Shown piece after piece: positions 26,476 to 35,171 of a stretch of 64,000 nucleotides of DNA. The translations under genes and the position numbers were made by a program. The DNA lies in NCBI GenBank assembly GCA_013122435.1, contig WYDT01000006.1:186001-250000 (forward strand), given 5' to 3'. Each line of letters starts with the position of its first letter. Within the stretch, counting starts at the first letter, position 1. The notes under the pieces were generated by a model, which saw only the letters and a program-made list of their open reading frames with translations, did no database searches and had not been told where the DNA came from. This stretch comes from Chloroflexi bacterium AL-N1. GTDB lineage: Bacteria > Chloroflexota > Chloroflexia > Chloroflexales > Roseiflexaceae.

Positions 26476-27004
26476 AATACAAACTGTGAGAGGAACTATT
26501 ACCATTCGTGCTGCCACGGAAGATGATGTAGCCGTCGTGCGCGAATTGCGACTGGAGGCCCTGCGCGTCAGCCCAACGTCTTTTGGTGCAGATTATGACG
26601 TAGATAGCCAACTCTCATTGGATACCTGGCGTGAACGAATCGGAAACAATACCAACGGTATACATGGTATGATTTACATTGCAACGGTACAACAACAATT
26701 GGTAGCAATGACAGGTATTCGTCGGCAGGGCTCATCCAAAATGCAGCATAATGCAGATATCTGGGGCGTATACACCCAACCAGACTGGCGTGGTCTGGGG
26801 CTTGTCGATGCACTCATTATGGCCTGTCTCGATTGGGCCAGAAGCCAACACATGATGGCGGTCAAACTTGGTGTTGTCACCACCAATGCTGCCGCTGTCC
26901 GCTGCTATTTGCGGTGCGGTTTCAGTATTTATGGCATTGAACCTGTCTCGATTTATGATGATGGAATGTATTATGATGAACTACTGATGGCTTGTCGATT
27001 ATAA
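26468..27004 (+). CDS. GNAT-family N-acetyltransferase
   Basis: A single-domain GNAT of 178 residues. The acetyl-CoA-binding region is DWRGLGLVDALIMACLDWA (motif A, R/Q-x2-G-x-[GA]-like), with the C-terminal motif B segment NAAAVRCYLRCGFSIYGIEP. ATG 26468 overlaps the stop codon of the preceding ADP-ribosylglycohydrolase (ATGCGTGA), so the two are probably translationally coupled. The acceptor substrate is unknown; a small amine or a protein N-terminus is possible. Confidence 0.9.
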   Translation: MREIQTVRGTITIRAATEDDVAVVRELRLEALRVSPTSFGADYDVDSQLSLDTWRERIGNNTNGIHGMIYIATVQQQLVAMTGIRRQGSSKMQHNADIWGVYTQPDWRGLGLVDALIMACLDWARSQHMMAVKLGVVTTNAAAVRCYLRCGFSIYGIEPVSIYDDGMYYDELLMACRL

Positions 27005-27120
27005 TGAGCGTATACCTGTTCCAGTTCGATACATAGTGGTGTATCAGTCTGTGGCCAGAAATTGCCTGTGTGATGGTGTAGTGGTTTTCAGACGGAGTTA
27101 AAAATGGAGTAACAGATGTA

Positions 27121-27570
27121 ATGAATGATGAGCAAAGTGAGTGTTTAACACAAGAGGCCCAACAAGCACTACAATTTGCGACTGATGAAGCCCTCGCGCT
27201 CAACCACATTTATGTTGGGACTGAACACCTGTTGCTGGGACTCCTGCATGTCAGAGATGGTGTTGCCGCCCAGGTGCTCAATCGCGTTGGGGTAAAGCTA
27301 GCGCCAACCCGCCATGCAGTCGAATTTATATTTGGTGCGAGCAAACAACCTACATCATCACACCTCGCATTGTCAGCACGGATCAAACAAGTGCTGGTAT
27401 ACGCACAGCAAGAAGCGCGGAAATGTGATCAAACATGTGTTGACACTGAACATCTTTTAGCAGGCTTGATGCATGCAGGTGACAGTGCAGGTCTTGGCAT
27501 CCTCAACGTTATGGATATTTCGACAGGTGAGATACGTGTAGAAATGACCCACAAAGCCATTGGGAAGTAA
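27121..27570 (+). CDS. stand-alone Clp N-terminal (Clp R) domain protein
   Basis: A 149-residue protein made of two Clp-N repeats (about 5-70 and 80-145), including LNHIYVGTEHLLLGLLHV and CVDTEHLLAGLMHAG, as at the N-terminus of ClpC. There is no AAA+ module, so it cannot be an unfoldase itself. Such proteins may act as adaptors or decoys for ClpC; some are annotated ClpS-like or MecB-like, but the role is not established. It stands between the GNAT gene and asd and reads in the same direction. Confidence 0.88.
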   Translation: MNDEQSECLTQEAQQALQFATDEALALNHIYVGTEHLLLGLLHVRDGVAAQVLNRVGVKLAPTRHAVEFIFGASKQPTSSHLALSARIKQVLVYAQQEARKCDQTCVDTEHLLAGLMHAGDSAGLGILNVMDISTGEIRVEMTHKAIGK

Positions 27571-27616
27571 CAAGCAAAACAACGATGTCCTCCATAACAC
27601 ACTAACAGGAAAACCC

Positions 27617-28705
27617 ATGAAAAACACACATGTACCCACTGACGTATCCCATAAACGAATCCCCGTCGCCATACTCGGCGCAACTGGCGCGGTTGGTCAA
27701 CGCATGGTCCAGTTGCTGGAAAATCACCCCTGGTTTGAGATCGCCGCACTTACCGGCTCAGAGCGTACGATTGGCCGCCCCTACGGTGAACTCGTGCGTT
27801 GGATGCTCGATAGTGAGCCACTGGCACCCATCGCGCAAATGGTGGTGCAGCCAAGCGACACACCACTCGATGTCGCTATCGCCCTCTCTGCTTTGCCCAC
27901 CGACGCCGCACGGGAATTTGAACCGCTCTGGGCCCATCGCGTTGCCGTGTGTTCAAATGCCTCAGCCTATCGTATGGCGCCTGATGTGCCGCTCCTCATC
28001 CCCGAAGTCAACCCGGAGCATCTGGCCTTGATCGACTATCAGCGTAAGCAACGTGACTGGGGTGGATGTCTCATTACCAACCCAAACTGCGCCTCTATCG
28101 GCATTACGCTCGCGCTCAAACCACTCCACAGAGCCTTTGGCATCAAAAAAATCCATGTCGCAACTCTGCAGGCGATCTCCGGCGCAGGTTATCCTGGGGT
28201 AGCATCACTCGATATCATAGACAACATCATTCCTAATATTGCCAATGGTGGGGAAGAGGACAAAATCGAGCGTGAGACACGTAAGTTGCTCGGGACTGTG
28301 GTTGATCATAAAGAAATACATGATGCCAGTATGACCATTAGTGCTCAGGTCACCCGAGTTCCTGTCATCGATGGACACACAGCGTTACTCTCAATTGGCT
28401 TTGAGCAACAACCCACGGTCGAGCAGGTCATCGCAACACTGGAGGGCTTCCAGGCACCCGAAAGCGTGCGTAAGCTACCAAGCGCTCCCGCACGGCCCAT
28501 TATCGTGCGCCACGAGGCCGACCGCCCACAGCCCCGACGCGACCGCGCTGCTGGCAACGGAATGAGCGCCAGTGTTGGACGCGTCCGCCCATGCCCATTG
28601 CTTGATGTCCGCATGGTTGCTCTGTCACACAACACCATTCGAGGAGCCGCTGGGGGCGCCTTACTGAATGCAGAATTACTCGTAGCGACGGGGGTTGTTT
28701 CGTAG
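27617..28705 (+). CDS. asd: aspartate-semialdehyde dehydrogenase
   Basis: NADPH-dependent reduction of aspartyl phosphate to aspartate semialdehyde. The N-terminal motif is ILGATGAVGQRMVQLL. The catalytic Cys lies in TNPNCASIG, and the second-domain segment is QAISGAGYPGV with His in RVPVIDGHTA. The length (362 residues) and the loop with ISGAGYPG fit the archaeal/yeast-type Asd branch. ATG 27617 is preferred to the longer frame, because ACAGGA sits just upstream and the Rossmann fold begins soon after. Together with lysC and thrC it gives a partial Asp-family pathway in one region. Confidence 0.95.
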   Translation: MKNTHVPTDVSHKRIPVAILGATGAVGQRMVQLLENHPWFEIAALTGSERTIGRPYGELVRWMLDSEPLAPIAQMVVQPSDTPLDVAIALSALPTDAAREFEPLWAHRVAVCSNASAYRMAPDVPLLIPEVNPEHLALIDYQRKQRDWGGCLITNPNCASIGITLALKPLHRAFGIKKIHVATLQAISGAGYPGVASLDIIDNIIPNIANGGEEDKIERETRKLLGTVVDHKEIHDASMTISAQVTRVPVIDGHTALLSIGFEQQPTVEQVIATLEGFQAPESVRKLPSAPARPIIVRHEADRPQPRRDRAAGNGMSASVGRVRPCPLLDVRMVALSHNTIRGAAGGALLNAELLVATGVVS

Positions 28706-28787
28706 ACTACATTGCTGTATGCAACATATCAAAAAGTATAGATCTAAAAAGAAAGTATCATATTGAATACACAGGAGAGTGATCCCA

Positions 28788-29876
28788 ATGAGTGAGACCA
28801 TAGCTTTTACACGCGGTGTACCGCCAGCCGAAGCCTTTCCGACCGATCAGATCGCCGCGTGCTTTGATGCCGTGATACGTAACGATACCTCGGTTGTGCT
28901 GCAGTATGGCCAGCAAGCCGGGTATCCCGCACTGCGACAGGCGCTGGCAGCAGAATATAATGTTGATGTTCAGGAGATCATGGTCAGCAATGGGTCGCTG
29001 TCTTTACAAGACCTTGTGGCCGGACACCTGATCAAGTCAGGCGCCACTGTACTCACGGAGCAGCCCAGCTATGATCGTGCCATTACCACGTTTCGTCGTC
29101 GCGGCGCCCAGGTCATTGGCATTCCGCTTGAAACGGATGGCATCTCGGTTGAGCGTCTCGAAGCAGCAGTGAAACAACAGGTGCCAGCCTTTATCTATCT
29201 CGTTCCCGACTTCCAAAATCCGGCTGGCGCCACGCTCTCGCTTGAGAAACGACGAGCTGTGATCGATCTGGCCAATCGCTACAATTTCTGGATCATTGAA
29301 GACATCCCCTACCGCAAGCTACGTTACCAGGGTGATAATTTACCAATGTTGCGCGAGATTGACCCTCAGCGGACCATCACCATGAGTTCTTTTAGCAAAC
29401 TCCTGAGTCCTGGTATGCGTGTTGGCTACATGGTTGCACCAGCCAACCTCGTCAAAACCGTTACCAGCCTCGGGGAAGACACCTACCTCTCGCCGGTGTT
29501 GCCGACGCAAGCCGCTGTAGCTGAATTCATCAAACGTGGCTGGCTCGACTCAAACATCGAAGCACTCAAAACCTTGTATCGTCCCCGCTGGGAAACCATG
29601 ACCAAAGCCGCCCAAACACACTTGAGAGGTGCCCAGATTTTCACGGCTGATGGTGGCTTTTTCCTTAGCGTGATGCTGCCAGGCTCGGCCAATACCACCG
29701 ATCTGGTGGCGCGTGCCAAGGAGCGCAACCTCTTGCTGACCGCTGGACAATCGTTCTTCGCTGACACCGACGATGGCGAGAGCATCAATGGTGAGCGATT
29801 TGTACGGCTGCCATTCTGCGCGGTCACACCGGAGCAGATCAACGAGGGTATGCAACGATTGGCCGGTTTGTTGTAG
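28788..29876 (+). CDS. PLP-dependent aminotransferase, class I/II (LysN/2-aminoadipate type)
   Basis: Fold-type I aminotransferase of 362 residues, of the kind fused to GntR regulators or found as 2-aminoadipate/aromatic transaminase. Motifs are MVSNGSLSLQDLV, EQPSYDRA, the Asp/Asn region VPDFQNPAGATLS, the PLP lysine in SSFSKLLSPGMRVGYM, and the C-terminal VRLPFCAV with the substrate-carboxylate Arg. The start is ATG 28788 with AGGAG upstream; GTG 28779 is in frame but closer to that site. It follows asd by 82 bases and ends at a strong terminator. The exact amino donor is unknown. Confidence 0.9.
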   Translation: MSETIAFTRGVPPAEAFPTDQIAACFDAVIRNDTSVVLQYGQQAGYPALRQALAAEYNVDVQEIMVSNGSLSLQDLVAGHLIKSGATVLTEQPSYDRAITTFRRRGAQVIGIPLETDGISVERLEAAVKQQVPAFIYLVPDFQNPAGATLSLEKRRAVIDLANRYNFWIIEDIPYRKLRYQGDNLPMLREIDPQRTITMSSFSKLLSPGMRVGYMVAPANLVKTVTSLGEDTYLSPVLPTQAAVAEFIKRGWLDSNIEALKTLYRPRWETMTKAAQTHLRGAQIFTADGGFFLSVMLPGSANTTDLVARAKERNLLLTAGQSFFADTDDGESINGERFVRLPFCAVTPEQINEGMQRLAGLL

Positions 29877-29894
29877 ATTCTTTGAAGACGCACA

Positions 29895-29926
29895 AAGGGG
29901 CTAAACCCGGTGTTTAGCCCCTTCGT
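29895..29926. terminator. terminator between the aminotransferase and alpha-oxoamine synthase genes
   Basis: AAGGGGCTAAAC, loop CCGGT, GTTTAGCCCCTT. It is a perfect 12-pair stem between convergent genes. The U tract is poor on both sides, but the position and stem strength support termination. Confidence 0.75.
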
Positions 29927-29968
29927 TCCATCATCTGTGTCTCCATCCCTCTCTAGTTCCGTGAAAAA

Positions 29969-31270
29969 TCAAGCCATCGCATACATAGGTGTCTTCACCG
30001 CAAATTCGGGTATTTTGAATGCACGCGCCACCTCGCGATAGCTGCTTCCTGCTTCAATCAAGGCCGCAGGATAGTGGCAGGCCAACCGTTCGAGCAACTG
30101 GTCAATATCGTCTCTGGTGAGATTGCGATTGATAGTAAAACGCATGCCGCCCTTTTGCATGGGTGTGGCGGGGAAGACGGCAGTATTTGTATAGAAGCCA
30201 TCCTCCAACACCCGCTGAATAACATTCAGGGTGATATGGATCTTACCAATCGGGATAAAGAACAAAGGTGTATCAGCAACTTGGAACTGAGGCAATCCCC
30301 ACTCGGCAATACGCTGATTTGTATGTTTGACAAGCGCCCTCAATTCTTGTTGATATTGCTCGATTGCCCCAGATGCATGCAATCTGGCTGACGCAACCGC
30401 AGCACCTAACATCGGTGGTTGAATAGGCCCCGAGAATATCAAGGTACTACCACACTTTCTCACTTTACTGGCCATCTCCTCGTTGGGGAAAACCAAAGCA
30501 CCACCAGCAGAAGCAAACGCTTTACAGAGTGACACGGCGAGTACCATTCTGGGATGATGTGCAATACGACTCCGAACATACCCAACACCTTGAGGGCCAA
30601 TCCAACTCATACCATGAGCATCATCGATGTAGAGGTGCAACTGATCGTACGTATCAAGGAGCGCCACCAGTTCTGCTAAGGGCGCCACATCACCATACAT
30701 GGAATACACACCATCAGCCAGATACCAAATGTGCTGGTGTTTGGTTTTGAGGTGCTGAATCTGTTTTTCTAAGGTCTTCATATCGTTATGACGAATAATA
30801 TGAATAGGGATACCTTCTGCTCGTAACGATTGTGCCGCCGATTGAACACTCGCGTGCACCTGATGATCGAGAATAATGGCATCTCCCTGGCGAATCAGCA
30901 CAGGCAAGGCCGATATGTGTCCAAGAGTGGTGCTGGCAGTAACCACAACGGGTTGTCTGAACATAGCCTGGAACAATGACTCAAGTTCTTGATAAAGCCC
31001 TAAGGAGACATATGTCCGTGATAATGCAAACTGGGTGCCAAACCTTTGCACGGCCTGCGTAACACCCTCAATCAAAGCAGGATGTCGCTCTAAACCCAGA
31101 TAACTACATGAACCAAAATTGACACAGTCACGTGATTGCAGAGAAATAGACCGCCCATCCAAAAACTCATCATCGGTAAACTGATGAACGAGACCACGTG
31201 CAAGACTATCATCCACTGCCTGTTCAATAGTATCCATGAAACTATGTTGAATATTCTTTGTCATGGTCAT
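29969..31270 (-). CDS. alpha-oxoamine synthase family PLP enzyme (KBL/BioF/CqsA-like)
   Basis: A 433-residue member of the family that condenses acyl-CoA with an amino acid (8-amino-7-oxononanoate synthase, 2-amino-3-ketobutyrate ligase, serine palmitoyltransferase, CqsA). Motifs are the N-terminal CVNFGSCSYLGLERHP, the substrate segment DHQVHASVQSA, YIDDAHGMSWIG and the PLP lysine in VSLCKAFASAGGALVF. The C-terminus has an extra about 35 residues beyond BioF. ATG 31270 is chosen because GGAG lies eight bases upstream; the frame extends to 31324 without support. No biotin or sphingolipid genes are adjacent, so the product, possibly a signal or lipid, is open. A 530-base non-coding region lies upstream. 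Confidence 0.88.
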   Translation of the reverse strand: MTMTKNIQHSFMDTIEQAVDDSLARGLVHQFTDDEFLDGRSISLQSRDCVNFGSCSYLGLERHPALIEGVTQAVQRFGTQFALSRTYVSLGLYQELESLFQAMFRQPVVVTASTTLGHISALPVLIRQGDAIILDHQVHASVQSAAQSLRAEGIPIHIIRHNDMKTLEKQIQHLKTKHQHIWYLADGVYSMYGDVAPLAELVALLDTYDQLHLYIDDAHGMSWIGPQGVGYVRSRIAHHPRMVLAVSLCKAFASAGGALVFPNEEMASKVRKCGSTLIFSGPIQPPMLGAAVASARLHASGAIEQYQQELRALVKHTNQRIAEWGLPQFQVADTPLFFIPIGKIHITLNVIQRVLEDGFYTNTAVFPATPMQKGGMRFTINRNLTRDDIDQLLERLACHYPAALIEAGSSYREVARAFKIPEFAVKTPMYAMA

Positions 31271-31488
31271 TTGTGTAACTCCACATACTTCTATAAGATT
31301 ATCCAGAAAGCGTAAATCCTGCATTACCGGGCAAACTGCATCAGCGCAGTGTGCTCGATTGAGCGCACACGATTTTCTGCACCATTTCTTTGTGCATATC
31401 AGTGGTTAGACCTGGTCGTTCAGATTGCTGAAATGAAAGAACAAGAAAGAGAGAGTTCAGGTTGTGGAGTGGATTGCTGCGTTCAGCG

Positions 31489-31520
31489 ACCACAAAGGTC
31501 TCTGCTATGGCCTCTGTGGT
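31489..31520. repeat. inverted repeat, 10-base arms
   Basis: ACCACAAAGG at 31489-31498 and CCTCTGTGGT at 31511-31520 form nine of ten pairs with a twelve-base loop. No adjacent U tract. Confidence 0.55.
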
Positions 31521-31659
31521 TGTGCAAATTCATACAGAATACCGGGCTACATATCCGTCTACTATACAACTCCTAATTGATCACTATAGCGAAAACAAGC
31601 AGTCCTATTCTACAAACGATGCAACAGAGCATTTTTAGGAGGTAACTGATACTATTTTT

Positions 31660-31699
31660 GCACCACATTACTTCATAAGCTGAAGTAATGTTATGGTGC
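31660..31699. repeat. hairpin with 15-base arms upstream of the glycosidase gene
   Basis: GCACCACATTACTTC (31660-31674), loop ATAAGCT, then GAAGTAATG-TTA-TGGTGC (31682-31699). Fifteen pairs with a three-base bulge. There is no terminator-type T run on either side, so a protein-binding or RNA structural role is more likely. Confidence 0.65.
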
Positions 31700-31800
31700 G
31701 TAATGTACCAATAGATCCCACAATATTTCGGTGGCAGTTTCGCGATCTATGGTACACTACATACCATTCGTGTACATACTAGAGGGCTATTTTTCGCTCT

Positions 31801-32895
31801 ATGCTACTTGTTCGCAGTATATTATTTCTTAGCCTCGTGGCACTTCTCGCAGCACAGTTCTGGGCGCTTCGGCTGCCTTCGAGGCTCGATCTGCCGCCCC
31901 AACAAACTGTTGAGACCAACAACCTCAAAATCGGCGTACACACCAGACTCACCGGGATTGGCGATGAGGCGTATATCAGGCAATCCCTACAACAGGTGCG
32001 CGAGATGGGTGCAAGTTGGATCGTCGATTTATTTCCCTGGACTTATACCCAACCACGTTCACGCTACGGGCTTGATTGGAATGGCAGCGACATGGTTATT
32101 CAACATGCCCAGCGCCAGGGACTTACTATTGTTGCACGAATCGATCAGGTGCCACCATGGGCACGCCCCTCGGACACCAGCGGCAGTTATCTTGAGCCAG
32201 CATATTATGTCGACTACGCCAATTACGTGGTGGCCTTCCTGGAGCGCTATCGGCCCTATGGTGTCCGTCACGTCATTATCTGGAACGAGCCCAACCTCAC
32301 AATTGAGTGGGGCCAACGCCCACCTGATCCGGTGGCGTATACCGACCTGCTCAAAGTGGTGTATCCACAGGTGAAAGCCGCCGTCCCTGATGCCATCGTC
32401 ATTGCGGGAGCACTCTCCCCTGGTGAACAACTCGGTGACAACGCCGAAGTACGGATGGGCGATCTCGACTATATGACGGCGATGTACGAGGCCGGAGCAG
32501 CTGACTACTTCGATATGTGGGCCGTGCATCCATATGGCTACATCCTTCCACACGATGACCCGCCCGACCCTGATGTCGTCAACTTTCGGCGTACGGAAGT
32601 GCAGCGCGACATTATGATCAGCTTTGGTGATGAGGAAAAACCGCTCATTATTACCGAAGGCGGTTGGAACGACAACACCCGCTGGCACGCCGCCGTACGC
32701 CCATCACAACGACTACGCTGGACGGTCAGCGCATATGAGATGGCACAGGAGTGGGAGTGGATGGAAGCGGTCTGTCTATGGCAGTTCGCGCTCCCCGAAC
32801 CGACGTACACCTACCACGATAACTGGAATTTTGTAGCACCAGATGGCACACCGAAAGCGATTTACTGGGCCATACAAGAGGCAGCGCGCCGCTAA
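31801..32895 (+). CDS. membrane-anchored glycosidase-like protein (clan GH-A, GH39/GH5-like)
   Basis: A 364-residue protein with an N-terminal hydrophobic helix (about 4-22) serving as signal or anchor, then a TIM-barrel domain. The acid/base Glu lies in IIWNEPNL (E163) and the nucleophile in LIITEGGWN (E286), the two strand-end positions of clan GH-A. Other barrel motifs are VREMGASWIVDLFPWT and the His in WAVHPYGY. The substrate is unknown. The next gene (DUF2298) follows after 23 bases, so they are probably co-transcribed and may act on a cell-surface glycan. Confidence 0.88.
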   Translation: MLLVRSILFLSLVALLAAQFWALRLPSRLDLPPQQTVETNNLKIGVHTRLTGIGDEAYIRQSLQQVREMGASWIVDLFPWTYTQPRSRYGLDWNGSDMVIQHAQRQGLTIVARIDQVPPWARPSDTSGSYLEPAYYVDYANYVVAFLERYRPYGVRHVIIWNEPNLTIEWGQRPPDPVAYTDLLKVVYPQVKAAVPDAIVIAGALSPGEQLGDNAEVRMGDLDYMTAMYEAGAADYFDMWAVHPYGYILPHDDPPDPDVVNFRRTEVQRDIMISFGDEEKPLIITEGGWNDNTRWHAAVRPSQRLRWTVSAYEMAQEWEWMEAVCLWQFALPEPTYTYHDNWNFVAPDGTPKAIYWAIQEAARR

Positions 32896-32918
32896 TGTTA
32901 GTATGCAAAATATAGCTT

Positions 32919-35171
32919 ATGCAGCAGATTCTGCAATGGATTGTCGTCCTTGAAGTACTCGGTCTGGCCATCTTGCCCCTGACATGGGCTCTTTTTCGTA
33001 CCCTTCCAACCAAGGGCATTATCTATACCAAGCCACTTGCCATAATTCTGGTTGCGATGGGAGTATGGGTCTTCCCAGCCCTGCATCTCATCCCATATAC
33101 CCTGGCGCTTATCATCGGTGTGAGTGGTGGCATCGCAGCGGTGAGTTGGGTCGCTTTTGGTCGCCAATGCATGCAGGAACTACGGCAGTTGCGTCGCACA
33201 GACATAACGCTGTTGGTCGTTGCTGAAACGATTTTTCTGACAGCCTTCCTCTGGCAAATCTCGGTGGTCACCCTCAACCCCAACCTCTACATCGCCGAAA
33301 AACCGATGAATGTTGCCTTTGTGCAGGCCATCCAGCAAAGCCAATGGTTTCCGCCCTACGACCCATGGATGGCTGGGTATACAATCAACTACTATTACCT
33401 GGGCCATTTTGTTATCTCCCTGCTCGCCAAAATCACCTTCGTGCCAGTCGGTGTCGCGTTCTCACTGATGTCGGCGACGCTCTTTGCTTTGCTCGCTGCA
33501 ACCCTCTTTGCCATTGTCGTTGATATGGCGCTACTTCGATCTGCAACAGCCTCTGAACAGACGCGCCGTTCATATGTGATAGCAGGCTGGTGTGGTGTTG
33601 GTGCCGCGTTCATGGCGCTGTCAACCAGCAATATCGTACCGCTGTTTCAACTGATCGCAAAGCCCGGCATCATTGGTTCGTGGCTGGCTGCTGGAGAAAC
33701 ACAATGGGCCAGTGCGCCGTACTACGCTCACGGCAGCCTGTCGGGTTTGCCCTGGCGCTCATTCGTCGTCAACGAACTCCACTCGTCGGACATTGCGCTA
33801 CCATTTCTGGTACTCTGCTGTGTGTGGGGTCTGCAGCACTGGCAACAAACGAAGCAGCCTCGCGTGTTCTGGGTCCTCACGCCGGTGCTTCTGGCAGGCA
33901 CGGCACTCACCAGCCCGTGGATCGTGTACCCTTGTCTGCTGCTCTTTGCACTGGTGTATGGCTATGATCTGCTCCAGCACAGAGCCTTTCATTCAACCAT
34001 CCTGATCGGGCTGATGACACTCACAGGAATGGCACTGCTGGTCGTTATCTTCACACAGAGCTACCAGGCGCCACCAAACCTGATCGCTTTCAGCCTTCAA
34101 CCAACACACCACCTGCCACTCGACATCTTCATCCAACAGTTTGGCGTAAAACTCACAGGCATAGTGCTGGTACTCACACTCCAACTCCCGTCGTTCAGGC
34201 AGCGCTGGCTGTGGGGCGCCTGGGCCACGGTGTCGCTTGTGACAATGCTTGCAGTAGGATTGACGTGGATCGGCATAGCTGCAGCGATAGCGGTCGTGGT
34301 GTGGTCACTTGTCGTCCTCGTCAGCGTACACCATTACTTGCAAAAACGGAATCTGCCCTTCTCGCTGTTGTTGCTCTTTGTCGCACAAACGCTGGACACA
34401 CTTGCCTTTTTCGTCATTATTCACGATATCGAAAACACATTCTTCAAGTTAGGGTTTTCTTCATGGATACTTGCCAGCATCGCCATCTTTGCCGAACTTG
34501 GCAGACTGTGGCAAGCCAACCATACCATCAATACACACTGGAGGAAGTTGGCTGTGGTAACGCCGCTAGTGGTGGTACTCTTTGTTGGATCATGGCTACC
34601 TGCGCTCGCCGTTGCACACTTCACCAATCGACTGGAGGGCTGGGGCCTCCGCATGCTCGATGGGGTAGCCTTCTATTTTATCGCCACCTATCCACAGGAG
34701 CACAGCGCGGTCGAGTGGTTACAAGCCCACGCGGAACCGGGGTCGGTAGTGCTGGAGGCTACCGGGCCAAGTTTTTCGCGCATGGCCCGCATCGCAACCT
34801 CCACGGGGCTCCCCACAGTGATGGGCTGGTATCCACACCAGGCCCTCTGGCGACAGGGCAATCCATCCGCACTAAGCGAGATCGATCAGCGGGTCCATGA
34901 CATCAATCGTATGTATTCATCGGATAGAGCTGAAGCGCAATGTCTTATTCAGCACTACAATGTCGAATATGTGTTTATGGGATACATGGAACGCGAGGTA
35001 TTCCCGTCTGATGATATTCTTACCAACTTCGAGGAGTTTATGACCGTGACCTATCCCCCCGCCGCTCAATCGAGGGGCGATGTCCTCATCTATCAACGCA
35101 ATCGAGCAAACGACATTGCGTGTCCATCTTCCGAAGTAGATCAGTCAGCCGAACGCACGAGTTTGCCATAA
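32919..35171 (+). CDS. DUF2298 (Chlor_Arch_YYY) polytopic membrane protein
   Basis: A 750-residue protein with about twelve or more hydrophobic segments. The YYY signature is explicit: DPWMAGYTINYYYLGHF near residues 147-163. The family is known from Chloroflexota and Archaea; it resembles GT-C-like membrane glycosyltransferases in architecture (large membrane region, soluble C-terminal domain), but its activity is not established. The soluble C-terminal part (about 590-750) contains WLQAHAEPGSVVLEATG and GWYPHQALWRQG, reminiscent of GT-C partners. It is paired with the glycosidase-like gene. Its last 31 bases overlap the convergent acetyltransferase gene. Confidence 0.92.
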   Translation: MQQILQWIVVLEVLGLAILPLTWALFRTLPTKGIIYTKPLAIILVAMGVWVFPALHLIPYTLALIIGVSGGIAAVSWVAFGRQCMQELRQLRRTDITLLVVAETIFLTAFLWQISVVTLNPNLYIAEKPMNVAFVQAIQQSQWFPPYDPWMAGYTINYYYLGHFVISLLAKITFVPVGVAFSLMSATLFALLAATLFAIVVDMALLRSATASEQTRRSYVIAGWCGVGAAFMALSTSNIVPLFQLIAKPGIIGSWLAAGETQWASAPYYAHGSLSGLPWRSFVVNELHSSDIALPFLVLCCVWGLQHWQQTKQPRVFWVLTPVLLAGTALTSPWIVYPCLLLFALVYGYDLLQHRAFHSTILIGLMTLTGMALLVVIFTQSYQAPPNLIAFSLQPTHHLPLDIFIQQFGVKLTGIVLVLTLQLPSFRQRWLWGAWATVSLVTMLAVGLTWIGIAAAIAVVVWSLVVLVSVHHYLQKRNLPFSLLLLFVAQTLDTLAFFVIIHDIENTFFKLGFSSWILASIAIFAELGRLWQANHTINTHWRKLAVVTPLVVVLFVGSWLPALAVAHFTNRLEGWGLRMLDGVAFYFIATYPQEHSAVEWLQAHAEPGSVVLEATGPSFSRMARIATSTGLPTVMGWYPHQALWRQGNPSALSEIDQRVHDINRMYSSDRAEAQCLIQHYNVEYVFMGYMEREVFPSDDILTNFEEFMTVTYPPAAQSRGDVLIYQRNRANDIACPSSEVDQSAERTSLP

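Larger units (their letters stand above)
31271..31800. other. 530-base non-coding region with several hairpins
   Basis: No convincing gene is visible. It lies between the divergent alpha-oxoamine synthase and glycosidase genes. It contains three clear inverted repeats: 31348-31371 (imperfect), 31489-31520 (nine of ten pairs) and 31660-31699 (fifteen pairs with a three-base bulge). A structured 5' leader for the minus-strand gene is possible, but no known riboswitch was recognised. Confidence 0.5.

Noticed and set aside
31483..31533. 16-residue minus-strand ORF (MNLHNHRGHSRDLCGR) upstream of the alpha-oxoamine synthase
   Set aside because: It contains three His but no terminator or antiterminator follows, and the downstream gene is not a His gene. 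It could be chance.
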